64,000 nucleotides of DNA from contig CAMRWU010000005.1 in assembly GCA_947054505.1 (NCBI GenBank), positions 29,484 through 93,483 of the forward strand, written 5' to 3'. Below, in pieces: positions 43,636 through 52,077 of this stretch (its first letter is position 1; every line of letters starts with the position of its first letter). The translations under genes were made by a program, and so were the position numbers. Under the pieces are notes generated by a model. The model ran no database searches, was not told where the DNA came from, and saw only the letters and a list, made by a program, of their open reading frames with translations. Origin of the DNA: an uncultured Pseudomonadota bacterium (GTDB taxonomy: Bacteria > Pseudomonadota > Alphaproteobacteria > RF32 > CAG-239).

Positions 43636-45966
43636 CTACGCCATTTTGATATCGTTTTCTTTGAATGCAAGAGCTGTTTTCTCTCGCAAATCGTTGCCTA
43701 TGCTACCACGGCTGAAAACATTTCCCGTAAAACACGTCAGCGTAAATTCCATACTGACGGCACTGAGCGCGCTACACGCTACTGATGGTGCCGGTCGCGT
43801 CAAGACCTCAGGATTTGACGCCGCAATCCCTTTCAAAATATCCTTAACTTTGGTAATGTCGTTACTGTAATCAACAGTCACTTTCATTACAATACGACCT
43901 AATCTTCCGGCATAAGTATAGTTCACCACACTCTTTGATAAAATATCCGAGTTCGGAATAATGATTGTTGACTTCTCCGCCGTTTCCAACTCTGTCGAAC
44001 GGACATTAATCTGCTTAACCACACCTTCATAACCGTTAATAATGACCCAGTCACCGATTTTTATCGGCCGCGCCCACAAAATCGTCAAACCGGCCGCCAA
44101 GTTGCTGACCATATTTTGCAAACCCAAACCGACACCAAAAGACAATGCACCGGCAATCAGCGCAATACTGCTCAAACTGCCGCCCATTACCGCAATCGCC
44201 AAAATACCGGAAATGATAAACCCTAAGAAATTGATGGATGAAACCACGGAGTTGCGCAATCCTTCATCCATTTCAATTTTACTAAGCTTACCGTCACGAA
44301 AACTATTTTTCAGCATTTTGAACAAAGAAAGCATAACAAAGAAGCTGACCACCCCAAGCAAAATCGAGGTAATCGAAATATGCATTCCCCCGACATTAAA
44401 GCCGATAAGCACACTTTTAATTCGTGCCAGCATTAAATCTACAGAAACACCCCACAATGCCAACAGAGCAAAAATCCCAACCGTCCACATAACCGGCGTC
44501 AGCAACAACCCAAACCAAAACTCGGTCTTCACCAACTTACGACGATTAATCCGCAAGGTGCGCACCCAAAATTTCAGCAATAACAAACGATGTAAAATAC
44601 CGCGCAACAACTGATCAATCATATAAACAACACCGATAACCACAACCGAAGCAATAATACGATTGATAATAAATTCTGACAAACGGATATAACCAAACAA
44701 CGACAAAACAAAAGCCGCAATCACCACCACAGACAATAACAAACTGATTTTGGAAGACGTACTTAATCCGGTAATCTGTTCATCAGATGACATTTCTTCA
44801 TCTGACAATGTCTTACTGTCATACAGAGCTTTTCGCGCCACCCAGATAATGCAGAAAGCTTTGACCGCGTTGGCAAAAATCTTTAATGAATAAACGATTG
44901 AAGCATCATATTCCATCTGATTGGCCAAACTTTGAAAAAATGACACAATACAAATAGCCGCCGCCGAAAAAATCAATGAAGAACTGATCGCCTTTGCTCG
45001 TTCATCAGACATTTCAACCAAACGCCATTTACAACAATCCGCAACAAACACAGCTTTAACCGCCGCCTTTATCAAATAGTATCCCAGCAAATAAAAAGCC
45101 GCCGTATTCAAAAGCAAGCCAAATGCGCCCTTATTGAACAACTCATTATGCCGCAACCAAATTAAAAAAGCACCGATAACGGCCGCCGGAATCAAACCGC
45201 GCGCGGCAAACATAATCAACCCCATCTTTGTTTTCTGAGAATAATCAGGACGCTCAATCGGTGTGTTATAATAACCGAAACGCCGCTTAATATATCGACC
45301 GAGGAAAAATGCCGCTAATGAAGCCGCCAACATACTCAAGACAATCAAAGCCAAATCGCTATCAACAGCCTCCTGTCTGTCTGCGGGCAATTCCTTATAC
45401 CAACTAACCGGAGAAGCCGCCAGCTTAAATACAAAACCGGCAAAATTAGTCAAAGAATGCCAGAACTCCTGCGGATGAAAAATTGAACTCTGTTTAACAA
45501 GAATATTATTCAATAACTGCCGATTACGGATTTTCAAAATCAGCGCATTAATTTCTTCAATTTTAGCCGACAACAAATCTGTTTTGGCAATCTGCGATTT
45601 CAAAGTATCGGCGGCTTGCACAAACTCTTTGCGCTGTTTTGACAACTCAGCCGGTTCTTTTGCGCCGGCTTCAGGAGCCATACCCAAAGCATCAAGCTTT
45701 CTTTGCAACACTCCCAACTCACCATTATAAGATTGTTTGGCTTTTTGCAACCGTCCATGCATCTCCGTCAAATCGCGCAGAAAATCAGATATTTCCCCCT
45801 TGGTGCTTTTGCCGGAGTTTAACTTTGCTGTCATCTGTGTGAGCTGTTTGTCGGCCTGTGTCAGATTGATCAAATCATCACCATCCGCAACCGGAGCCAC
45901 AGTCTGCGCCTGCACTGCAAAAGAACAGAAAAAAACAAAAAACAGTCCCATAATAAATTTTTTCAT
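43636..45966 (-). CDS. Large MscS-family mechanosensitive channel (DUF3772 type)
   Basis: A 776-residue protein. The signal peptide ends at AQA near residue 22. A periplasmic coiled-coil region (DUF3772-like) covers about residues 25-175, followed by about 11 membrane helices. The last of these leads into the MscS core, ISSIALIAGALSFGVGLGLQNMVSNLAAGLTIL, the Gly/Ala-rich pore helix, then the beta domain GDWVIINGYEGVVKQINVRSTEL and IIPNSD. It should open under membrane tension and protect against osmotic shock. The start at 45966 follows GAGGAGAG. Convergent with the MerR gene. Confidence 0.9.
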   Translation of the reverse strand: MKKFIMGLFFVFFCSFAVQAQTVAPVADGDDLINLTQADKQLTQMTAKLNSGKSTKGEISDFLRDLTEMHGRLQKAKQSYNGELGVLQRKLDALGMAPEAGAKEPAELSKQRKEFVQAADTLKSQIAKTDLLSAKIEEINALILKIRNRQLLNNILVKQSSIFHPQEFWHSLTNFAGFVFKLAASPVSWYKELPADRQEAVDSDLALIVLSMLAASLAAFFLGRYIKRRFGYYNTPIERPDYSQKTKMGLIMFAARGLIPAAVIGAFLIWLRHNELFNKGAFGLLLNTAAFYLLGYYLIKAAVKAVFVADCCKWRLVEMSDERAKAISSSLIFSAAAICIVSFFQSLANQMEYDASIVYSLKIFANAVKAFCIIWVARKALYDSKTLSDEEMSSDEQITGLSTSSKISLLLSVVVIAAFVLSLFGYIRLSEFIINRIIASVVVIGVVYMIDQLLRGILHRLLLLKFWVRTLRINRRKLVKTEFWFGLLLTPVMWTVGIFALLALWGVSVDLMLARIKSVLIGFNVGGMHISITSILLGVVSFFVMLSLFKMLKNSFRDGKLSKIEMDEGLRNSVVSSINFLGFIISGILAIAVMGGSLSSIALIAGALSFGVGLGLQNMVSNLAAGLTILWARPIKIGDWVIINGYEGVVKQINVRSTELETAEKSTIIIPNSDILSKSVVNYTYAGRLGRIVMKVTVDYSNDITKVKDILKGIAASNPEVLTRPAPSVACSALSAVSMEFTLTCFTGNVFSRGSIGNDLREKTALAFKENDIKMA

Positions 45967-46078
45967 CAAACTCTCCTCAAGTAATTTATTTTAATATGGG
46001 AACGAAGCTCAAATAATCAAGTTTATAACTTGACAACCCAAACAGAAAAGCTAATCTAGCCTCAACAAAGGAAATACA

Positions 46079-46660
46079 ATGACAGAATATGAACAACTCT
46101 CCGCAAAAAACAGTCAAAAAGCATTAGAGATTATTGAAACACTCCGGTTAAAACCAATCTGGCGCGCAGCAAACGCCGAAATCAACTTGGTCGGTTCTCT
46201 GCAAATCGGCGTTATGGCCAAACACCGCGATATTGATTTTCATATCTACACCCAAGAACTCAATGTTCAAAAAAGTTTTGCGGCTATTGCAGAAATTTGT
46301 GCTCACCCGCAGATAAAAAAATGCGACTTCACTAACTTGAGTGCAACAGAAGAAGCTTGCTTTGAATGGCATTTATGGTACGAGGATGAAAATCAAGACT
46401 TGTGGCAAATCGACTTAATCCAAATCAAAAAAGGAACAACATTCGACGGCTATTTTGAAAATGTTGCCACCACAATCAAACAAACAATGACACAGGAACA
46501 GCGCCGTACAATTCTAAAACTGAAATTCACCACGCCGGATGATATAAAAATTTCCGGCATTGAATACTACAAAGCCGTTATTCAGGATAATATATCAGAC
46601 CTTCCATCCTTGCTCGAATGGCGCAAGAAAAACAACTTCGAAGGCATTATAGAATGGTAG
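46079..46660 (+). CDS. Nucleotidyltransferase-fold protein, uncharacterised
   Basis: The 193-residue protein shows the polymerase-beta-type nucleotidyltransferase core: INLVGSLQIGVMAKHRDIDFHIY, with GS then D-x-D (DIDF) about 12 residues on, and a third acidic position in DLWQIDLIQI. This suggests NTP transfer to a small molecule or protein, but no specific family (antitoxin MNT, LinA, CCA) fits clearly. It is followed by the SemiSWEET gene 16 bases later, so the two may share a transcript. The start is preceded by a GGAAA box. Confidence 0.6.
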   Translation: MTEYEQLSAKNSQKALEIIETLRLKPIWRAANAEINLVGSLQIGVMAKHRDIDFHIYTQELNVQKSFAAIAEICAHPQIKKCDFTNLSATEEACFEWHLWYEDENQDLWQIDLIQIKKGTTFDGYFENVATTIKQTMTQEQRRTILKLKFTTPDDIKISGIEYYKAVIQDNISDLPSLLEWRKKNNFEGIIEW

Positions 46661-46676
46661 AAACAGGAGATAAAAG

Positions 46677-46937
46677 ATGAACGTTATCGGAGAACTCTTA
46701 GGCTATATCGCCGGCATTTGCATTGCCGTGTGCTTTTTGCCGCAAACAATCCAAACCATCCGTAGCAAAAACGTGGCCGGCTTGTCCCTTTGTAGCTATG
46801 TCATCTACAGCATCGGAATTCTGTGCTGGATGTTATACGGCATTTATCTGCATTCTTTCCAGATGATTTTATTCAATGCCATTTCTTTGTTCTTTGGCGT
46901 CATAATCCTTTATATGATTATAAAGCACAAAAAATAA
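46677..46937 (+). CDS. SemiSWEET sugar transporter (PQ-loop)
   Basis: The 86-residue protein has three membrane helices, one PQ-loop repeat. The signature CFLPQTIQTIRSKNVAGLSL is complete, followed by IYSIGILCWMLYGI. Bacterial SemiSWEETs dimerise and carry sugars such as sucrose or glucose across the inner membrane. The length is typical. AGGAGA lies upstream of the ATG. Confidence 0.92.
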   Translation: MNVIGELLGYIAGICIAVCFLPQTIQTIRSKNVAGLSLCSYVIYSIGILCWMLYGIYLHSFQMILFNAISLFFGVIILYMIIKHKK

Positions 46938-46970
46938 CCCAGCTTCCATCACAAACTTTAAGTGGAATTT

Positions 46971-47561
46971 TTACCAAAAATAATAGCGCAAACCGACAGA
47001 AAATTCCTTATAATTTTTAACGGCGTCCAAATCGGTTATCCCATAGCGAAACATTCCTCTGACACCAAGATTATCCGTCAGATTAAACTGTCCGCCGATA
47101 CCAAAACGCAAACCATCACCTTCTTCTGTATCATGCGCGGAGGTCGTTGTTCCGCCCAAGGTCAGCACGCTTTTTGTTTCTGCCTGATAACGCACATAAC
47201 CGATAGAAGTCAGCACCTCAACTTTACCCAAATTTATAATATCTTTGACAACATCAACACCATAAGTTTTAAGCTCAAGACTATTTTTAAAAGATGCGCC
47301 GTCATAACCGCCATCAGTATTTTTATCTTTATTTTGCGACTGCTGATAAAAACCTTCCAGCGCAAACGAATTCGTCAGACGAATACCGGCAGACACACCG
47401 AATGAATTAAAACTGTCTGCATACTTACCTTCTTTATTTTTGTTTTTATAATCAGTATTGACATGCACATAATCAGCTCCGACATATGGAGACAACATTC
47501 CGGCATTTGCATTGGCAGTCATCAAACAAGCCACACCGGCCAATAACAAAGTTTTTTTCAT
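46971..47561 (-). CDS. Outer-membrane beta-barrel protein
   Basis: The 196-residue product has a signal peptide ending NANA/G near residue 20, then alternating amphipathic strands: LSPYVGADYVHVN, FGVSAGIRLTNSFALEGFY, VLTSIGYVRYQ, GLRFGIGGQFNLTDNLGVRG. The last residues (FSVGLRYYFW) end in an aromatic, as the assembly machinery prefers. This is an eight-stranded OmpA/OmpX-like porin-type barrel (OMP_b-brl). Function otherwise unknown. Confidence 0.85.
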   Translation of the reverse strand: MKKTLLLAGVACLMTANANAGMLSPYVGADYVHVNTDYKNKNKEGKYADSFNSFGVSAGIRLTNSFALEGFYQQSQNKDKNTDGGYDGASFKNSLELKTYGVDVVKDIINLGKVEVLTSIGYVRYQAETKSVLTLGGTTTSAHDTEEGDGLRFGIGGQFNLTDNLGVRGMFRYGITDLDAVKNYKEFSVGLRYYFW

Positions 47562-47656
47562 ATCGACATCTCTCGCAAAAATTAATCACTGCGTTACAGC
47601 ATAATGTTCAGTCGTTAAAAAAAGATAAACGAAAGTATAGGATAACAAAAAACCTC

Positions 47657-47687
47657 TTGACCTAGAGTACACTCTAAATGATACAAT
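47657..47687 (+). promoter_or_regulatory. MerR-type promoter of the 47.7-kb membrane protein
   Basis: -35 TTGACC (47657-47662), 19-base spacer TAGAGTACACTCTAAATGA with the dyad AGAGTACACTCT, -10 TACAAT (47682-47687). Same architecture as the other three MerR promoters. Confidence 0.8.
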
Positions 47688-47709
47688 AAAAAAATCGGAG
47701 GGTACGACG

Positions 47710-48195
47710 ATGAAAAAACAAACATTTTACTACAAATTCCGCATCATTGACACCTTGTTGTTGCTCAACTTAGCTCTGATTTATATGCTCTATAAGTGCT
47801 GTCACAAAATTCCGGCCCTGCTCCATTGGCCTCAGGTTCAGGCCATCATCGCCGCTGTAATCGTATCTTCCCTGATATGGATTTATCTACACTGTTTCAA
47901 ACACAAAGTTGCTGTGATTGACGGCCAAAACATTAAAATTGACCACTGTCAACCTTTGGCTTGGAAAGATATTGATTATGCCGAAGAACGTATTGTTCGC
48001 TGTTGTTTCAAAAAACGTCGTATTATCGTCCTTATCCCAAAAGACGGAATTGATTATCAATATAATTATCTGCAAAAACACAATGGTGAATTTACGCCTT
48101 TTTCAATCCCGCTGTACAACATCATCAGTAAGAAAGACGAAGAAGAAATCACAAAAATCATTTCTAAAAAAGTAAAATTAACCAGATTGAAATAA
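47710..48195 (+). CDS. Small membrane protein under a MerR-type promoter
   Basis: The 161-residue product has two hydrophobic helices near residues 12-30 and 44-62, the loop between them carrying YKCCHKIP. The rest is a soluble, basic C-terminal domain (about 65-161) with VRCCFKKRRIIVLIP. I do not recognise the family; the layout resembles small membrane proteins with a PH-like or STM3941-like domain. Cys and His residues are frequent. The strong ribosome site (GGAGGG) and the MerR promoter suggest induction by the stress sensed by the MerR regulator. Confidence 0.65.
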   Translation: MKKQTFYYKFRIIDTLLLLNLALIYMLYKCCHKIPALLHWPQVQAIIAAVIVSSLIWIYLHCFKHKVAVIDGQNIKIDHCQPLAWKDIDYAEERIVRCCFKKRRIIVLIPKDGIDYQYNYLQKHNGEFTPFSIPLYNIISKKDEEEITKIISKKVKLTRLK

Positions 48196-48200
48196 CGGCA

Positions 48201-48240
48201 AAAAAAATCCGCCTTATGCCTTAGCATAAAGCGGATTTTT
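48201..48240. terminator. Bidirectional terminator at 48.2 kb
   Basis: The stem AAAATCCGC...GCGGATTTT, extended inside by TTATGC/GCATAA, is flanked by an A run and a T run. It ends the plus-strand gene before it and the minus-strand gene after it. Confidence 0.85.
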
Positions 48241-48243
48241 CAA

Positions 48244-48864
48244 CTAATCATTGGTCACGGCCATCAACAAACGAGCAAATGTTTCTGTATCTCGTCGCAA
48301 AATGTCTCCTTGGCGATTCACCTGATCCCGTCCCCACTCGCCTCGAGGACAATCTTTCTGAATCCAGAAGCGATAATCTTTCGGCAGAGGAACATCCCAA
48401 GCCTTTTCACGCATTGCAGAAACTTCATTCCAAACAAAATCAAGCAACATAATCTCTTCGCGGCGCAAAAGTCTGGCTCGACACCGTTTCACCCACAGAT
48501 GATAACAGTCTTCCCAAGTATAAATCACCGTCTCATGCAGAATAAAGCTGTCTGTAATGCGAATACCGAGATATTTGCAATCACGAATCATCCATTTGGC
48601 GGATTCATAACCGTCACACCAAACATAACGTAAATTGGATTTAAGTTTAGCCACATCTTCATCTGACAACGGAAACGAGATCGGCTTGGATTCTGCCAGC
48701 GGAATAATCACCTCTGGTTCACGAAACGCCGGTTCATAAATCTCTATAATCTCGTATTCAGATTTTCTCTTGTGCATTTCTGCCGGAAGAATGCAGGGCA
48801 TATACTTCCTCTGCGGTTTCTGCCCTCTGGTTAATTTCAACCAAAACTTTTTTAACTTATTCAT
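48244..48864 (-). CDS. Hypothetical protein
   Basis: The 206-residue, apparently cytosolic protein is rich in Trp, Arg and Glu, with a basic N-terminus (MNKLKKFWLKLTRGQKPQRK). Notable stretches are LRYVWCDGYESAKWMIRDCK and WVKRCRARLLRREE. I do not recognise a family. It has no signal peptide and stands alone, convergent with the MerR-controlled membrane protein and divergent from the flavodoxin gene. Confidence 0.55.
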   Translation of the reverse strand: MNKLKKFWLKLTRGQKPQRKYMPCILPAEMHKRKSEYEIIEIYEPAFREPEVIIPLAESKPISFPLSDEDVAKLKSNLRYVWCDGYESAKWMIRDCKYLGIRITDSFILHETVIYTWEDCYHLWVKRCRARLLRREEIMLLDFVWNEVSAMREKAWDVPLPKDYRFWIQKDCPRGEWGRDQVNRQGDILRRDTETFARLLMAVTND

Positions 48865-48963
48865 AATGATAAAAGATTAGAATTTATAATTTAAGAGTAA
48901 TATATTTATGATCACTCCAATACAGCAAAATATCCACGCTTGTCAAGTTATATAAAAAAACGA

Positions 48964-48994
48964 TTGACTTAGAGTTACCTCTAAGAATTATCTT
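48964..48994 (+). promoter_or_regulatory. MerR-type promoter of the flavodoxin gene
   Basis: -35 TTGACT (48964-48969), 19-base spacer TAGAGTTACCTCTAAGAAT, -10 TATCTT (48989-48994). The spacer is identical to that of the 52.7-kb promoter. Confidence 0.82.
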
Positions 48995-49024
48995 TTATAT
49001 GAACTTAACATAAGGAGAAAACTG

Positions 49025-49606
49025 ATGAATAAATTTTTATTGTTAGGAACAATCGCATTTTCCGTTCTGGCTTTTTCAGCCTATAAAGCTCTTGCACAAA
49101 ACACAAACGGAGAAACAACAATGGATACTGAAAACAAAAAAATCTTGGTTGCTTATTACTCTTACAGCGGTAATACCAAAGAAGTTGCCGAAGCCATCCA
49201 CAAAAAAGTCGGCGGCGACATTTTTGAGATCAAAACAGAAGGAACTTATCCTGATGAATACCGTCCGATGACTGTTCAAGCCAAAAAAGAAATTCAGGAT
49301 GGTTATCGCCCAAAACTGACAACGTCCGTTGCCGACATCAAACAATATGACATTGTTTTCTTAGGTTCCCCCAACTGGTGGGGCACCATCACACCGCAGG
49401 TCAGCAGTTTTATTGACACCTACGATTTGACCGGAAAAACTGTTGTACCGTTTATCACGCACGGTGGCGGTGGTGTTCAAAACACCATTAAGGATATGAC
49501 CGCTCAATGCAAAGATTGTAATGTCACTCAAGATGGTTGGGTCGGCTACAGCAGTCGCACACTCGGCATCTCCGGCTGGCTCGAAGATCTGGGCTTCAAA
49601 AAATAA
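49025..49606 (+). CDS. Flavodoxin-like protein with an optional signal peptide
   Basis: The 193-residue product has a Sec-like leader (residues 1-25, ending AYKALAQN) followed by a flavodoxin domain: VAYYSYSGNTKEVAEAI (FMN phosphate loop), FLGSPNWWGTITPQVSSFID and VPFITHGGGGVQNT. Such flavodoxins usually work in the cytoplasm. A second start at 49121, MDTENKKILVAYY, has its own GGAGA seven bases upstream, so a leaderless form can also be made. Both starts have good sites (AAGGAG before 49025). It is transcribed from a MerR-type promoter. It is probably a redox protein acting on quinones or electrophiles (inference). Confidence 0.85.
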   Translation: MNKFLLLGTIAFSVLAFSAYKALAQNTNGETTMDTENKKILVAYYSYSGNTKEVAEAIHKKVGGDIFEIKTEGTYPDEYRPMTVQAKKEIQDGYRPKLTTSVADIKQYDIVFLGSPNWWGTITPQVSSFIDTYDLTGKTVVPFITHGGGGVQNTIKDMTAQCKDCNVTQDGWVGYSSRTLGISGWLEDLGFKK

Positions 49607-49613
49607 AAAGAAC

Positions 49614-49657
49614 GAAAAAAATGCCAAAGTCAACAGACCTTGGCATTTTTTATTTTT
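49614..49657. terminator. Bidirectional terminator at 49.6 kb
   Basis: The stem AAATGCCAA...TTGGCATTT has one A-C mismatch and is flanked by A and T runs. It serves the flavodoxin gene and the TPM gene. Confidence 0.8.
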
Positions 49658-50341
49658 CTAAAATCTTCGTCCGGCACCGCCGCCGCCAAAACTTCCGCCG
49701 CCGCCCAAGAAGCCGCCTCCGCCGCCCCAACCGCGACCACCACCTAAAAAGATACCTCTGCCGCCACGCGGACCTTTTCCCGACAAAATTAGATAAATCA
49801 TAATTAAGGTAAAAATCAACGACCACAAATCATCAAGGCTCATGTCATCCACCACCGCCTGCCCGCCGTCAGAAATAACCGACATCACGGCCATTGCTCC
49901 GTTCAACATCGCCTGATTATAATTCGGCACTTTTTCTTTTAACGGCGGCAAAATCACATTTTGCAATATCCGTCCGCTGATACTGTCAGTCAACACATCC
50001 TCAAGACCATAACCGACCTCTATCCCCACATACCGATCTTCCGTGGCCGCCAAAATCAAAACACCGTTATCTTTGCCTTTTTGCCCCAACTGCCAGTGCC
50101 GTGCCAATTCAATACCATACTCACGCCCGTCTTTACCTCGCAAATTTTTAAGCACAGCCACCACAATTTGATTATCTTTATCTGATGACAACAACGTATT
50201 AAGTTGCGCTTTGGTCTGAGCCGACAACACCCCGGCTTCGTCAATCACCTGCCCGCTCAGCGGCGGAAAATCAACTTCCGCCGCAAAGGACAATGACCAA
50301 CAAAAACAAAAGGCTATGATTGCAAAGATAATTTTTTTCAT
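49658..50341 (-). CDS. TPM-domain protein (YgcG-like)
   Basis: The 227-residue product has a signal peptide ending SLSFAAE near residue 21, followed by a TPM domain (about residues 28-155: VIDEAGVLSAQTKAQLNTLL, ELARHWQLGQKGKDNGVLIL, VGIEVGYGLEDVLTD). A single membrane helix comes next (DLWSLIFTLIMIYLIL). The C-terminal tail is almost pure Gly/Arg/Phe, repeats of the GGGG type ending GGAGRRF. TPM proteins often pair with LemA, which is the next gene upstream on the same strand. Envelope function. Confidence 0.9.
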   Translation of the reverse strand: MKKIIFAIIAFCFCWSLSFAAEVDFPPLSGQVIDEAGVLSAQTKAQLNTLLSSDKDNQIVVAVLKNLRGKDGREYGIELARHWQLGQKGKDNGVLILAATEDRYVGIEVGYGLEDVLTDSISGRILQNVILPPLKEKVPNYNQAMLNGAMAVMSVISDGGQAVVDDMSLDDLWSLIFTLIMIYLILSGKGPRGGRGIFLGGGRGWGGGGGFLGGGGSFGGGGAGRRF

Positions 50342-50354
50342 TTATCCGCACACA

Positions 50355-50930
50355 CTAAAAAGCAACTGCGGGAGCTGTCTGCGCATTTGGCGCTGCATCA
50401 AAAGTCGGCTTAGCATGCAAACCAGAAATCATTGCCCAGATAACACCGGGGAATGTACGCACGCGTTGATTAAACACTTTAACCACGGCAATATAATCTT
50501 TTCTGGCAACTGCAATACGATTTTCCGTTCCCTCCAACTGATCCTGCAAAGCCATAAAATTTTCATTAGCCTTCAAATTCGGATATTGTTCAGAAACCGC
50601 CATCAAACGTGACAAAGCGGAACTAATTCCGGCCTGAGCATTCATATATTCCTGCATCTGCTGAGCATTTTCCAGATTAATGGAAACCTTTGTCGCATTG
50701 GCTCGCGCTTCAATCACTGCTTGTAGAGTTTCCTTCTCGTGAGCTGCATAACCTTTAACCGTTGATACCAAATTCGGAATCAAATCCATTCGGCGCTGAT
50801 ATTGGTTTTGCACTTGCGCCCAAGCCGCGTTCACATCTTCATCTTGTCGCACCAAACCGTTCACACCGCCAACGGCCGCTATCGCAAACCAGATTAACAA
50901 AGCGAAAATAATTCCACCGATAACTTTCAT
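50355..50930 (-). CDS. lemA: LemA-family protein
   Basis: A 191-residue LemA protein. It starts with one membrane helix (about residues 4-24, GGIIFALLIWFAIAAVGGVN), then the LemA core NGLVRQDEDVNAAWAQVQNQ, RRMDLIPNLVSTVKGYAAHE, and helical repeats through YPNLKANENFMALQDQLEG and YIAVVKVFNQRV. It is probably a membrane-anchored helical bundle facing the outside. The start at 50930 has AAGGA upstream. It is followed by the TPM gene 13 bases later, a common pair. Confidence 0.92.
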   Translation of the reverse strand: MKVIGGIIFALLIWFAIAAVGGVNGLVRQDEDVNAAWAQVQNQYQRRMDLIPNLVSTVKGYAAHEKETLQAVIEARANATKVSINLENAQQMQEYMNAQAGISSALSRLMAVSEQYPNLKANENFMALQDQLEGTENRIAVARKDYIAVVKVFNQRVRTFPGVIWAMISGLHAKPTFDAAPNAQTAPAVAF

Positions 50931-51004
50931 TTGTAAAATCCTTTCCATCAAAAATATAACTCTCGATAGATATATTGCGTTTTTTTTCGAATGAAAGTCC
51001 TCAA

Positions 51005-51040
51005 ACAAAAAAACAGCCCATAAAAAGGAGCTGTTTTCAT
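51005..51040 (-). terminator. Terminator of the CMD-cupin operon
   Basis: The hairpin AAAACAGC...GCTGTTTT read on the minus strand is followed by seven T, just past the CMD-cupin stop. Confidence 0.8.
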
Positions 51041-51054
51041 ATTTCCGTAAAACA

Positions 51055-52014
51055 TTACTTCAATTTATAATATTCCTCATCGGATACAACCTCCAGCCAT
51101 TCAGTTGAACCACCTTCAACAGGAACAGAAGCCGCAATATGCGTAAACCAACTGTCTTTAGCCGCACCGTGCCAATGCTTAACGCCCTCAGGAATATTAA
51201 CCACATCGCCGGCTTTAAGTTCTTGTGCCGGTTTACCCCATTCCTGATAATAACCGCGACCGGAAACCACCAATAAAATCTGTCCGCTTTTATGATGGAT
51301 ATGCCAATTGTTACGACATTTCGGTTCAAAGGTAACATTAGCCATATTAACACCACCATTTGTCAGCGGCTGTAAATAGCTTTTTCCGGTAAAACAGCGA
51401 GCATAAGCTTCATTATCCTGTCCAAAACCAAACAACACATTTTGAGCGCCGGTCTGAGATGCGATATCCAAAATTGCCGCCACTTGATCATCAGTCAAAC
51501 CATTATATTTGCCAACATTGATATGACTGTTCAATTGACTGTCAACACCGTTAATAGAAGCCAACATCGCAATTGTTGCCAACTCTCTGGTCTGCCAATC
51601 GACATTATCACGAGCAAAAATATCGCCAAATAAATGCGCTTTCAAATATTCGTCAATAGCGGGAGCAAATTCAAAAAGCGCCCCCTGCACCAAAGCTCCG
51701 ACCAACTTAGTCTGATTTTCCGTGCCATAATCAAGACTGTTTCCTTGCGGCTTGGCACTAGGGAGTTTACCTTGCTCGTCTTTATTGCCGCGTTCTTCCT
51801 CAACCTTCATCAGTGTTGACAAGGCATTCAAACTTCGGGGAAAACCACAATATGCATAAGCTTGAACCAAAATTTCCTTAAATTCATTGACAGTTACTCC
51901 GGCATCCAATCCCTCAATCAAGGCTTGACGCAAACCCGCCTGATCACCGCGAGCCGCATAAGATGCTACCGTTGCTATTGCCTTTTGCTTTGTGTTTAAG
52001 ACATCATTCGCCAT
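51055..52014 (-). CDS. Double carboxymuconolactone-decarboxylase-domain protein with C-terminal cupin
   Basis: The 319-residue product is a fusion. CMD-like half one spans about residues 1-75 (EFKEILVQAYAYCGFPRSLN), half two about 115-195 (WQTRELATIAMLASINGVDSQ, NVLFGFGQDNE) and a cupin about 215-300 (NNWHIHHKSGQILLV; GDVVNIPEGVKHWH), with metal His residues kept. The AhpD-type CxxC is absent, so peroxidase chemistry is unlikely; a gamma-carboxymuconolactone-decarboxylase-like role is possible. The ATG at 52014 follows AGGAGA. The bases upstream still spell a signal peptide that is one base out of frame. Second gene of a MerR-controlled operon. Confidence 0.88.
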   Translation of the reverse strand: MANDVLNTKQKAIATVASYAARGDQAGLRQALIEGLDAGVTVNEFKEILVQAYAYCGFPRSLNALSTLMKVEEERGNKDEQGKLPSAKPQGNSLDYGTENQTKLVGALVQGALFEFAPAIDEYLKAHLFGDIFARDNVDWQTRELATIAMLASINGVDSQLNSHINVGKYNGLTDDQVAAILDIASQTGAQNVLFGFGQDNEAYARCFTGKSYLQPLTNGGVNMANVTFEPKCRNNWHIHHKSGQILLVVSGRGYYQEWGKPAQELKAGDVVNIPEGVKHWHGAAKDSWFTHIAASVPVEGGSTEWLEVVSDEEYYKLK

Positions 52015-52077
52015 CGCGTTTTCTCCTAAAAACAATAAAGTCACTAATATTAAAATTTTTTTAGCATCAACAAGCTC

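Noticed and set aside
49660..49760. Tandem nucleotide repeat at the end of the TPM gene
   Set aside because: It is the coding sequence of a Gly/Arg/Phe-rich tail usual for TPM proteins, not an independent repeat element.
51055..52014. AhpD-like alkylhydroperoxidase
   Set aside because: The CxxC redox pair of AhpD is not present in the CMD halves, and a cupin is fused, so a peroxidase label was not used.
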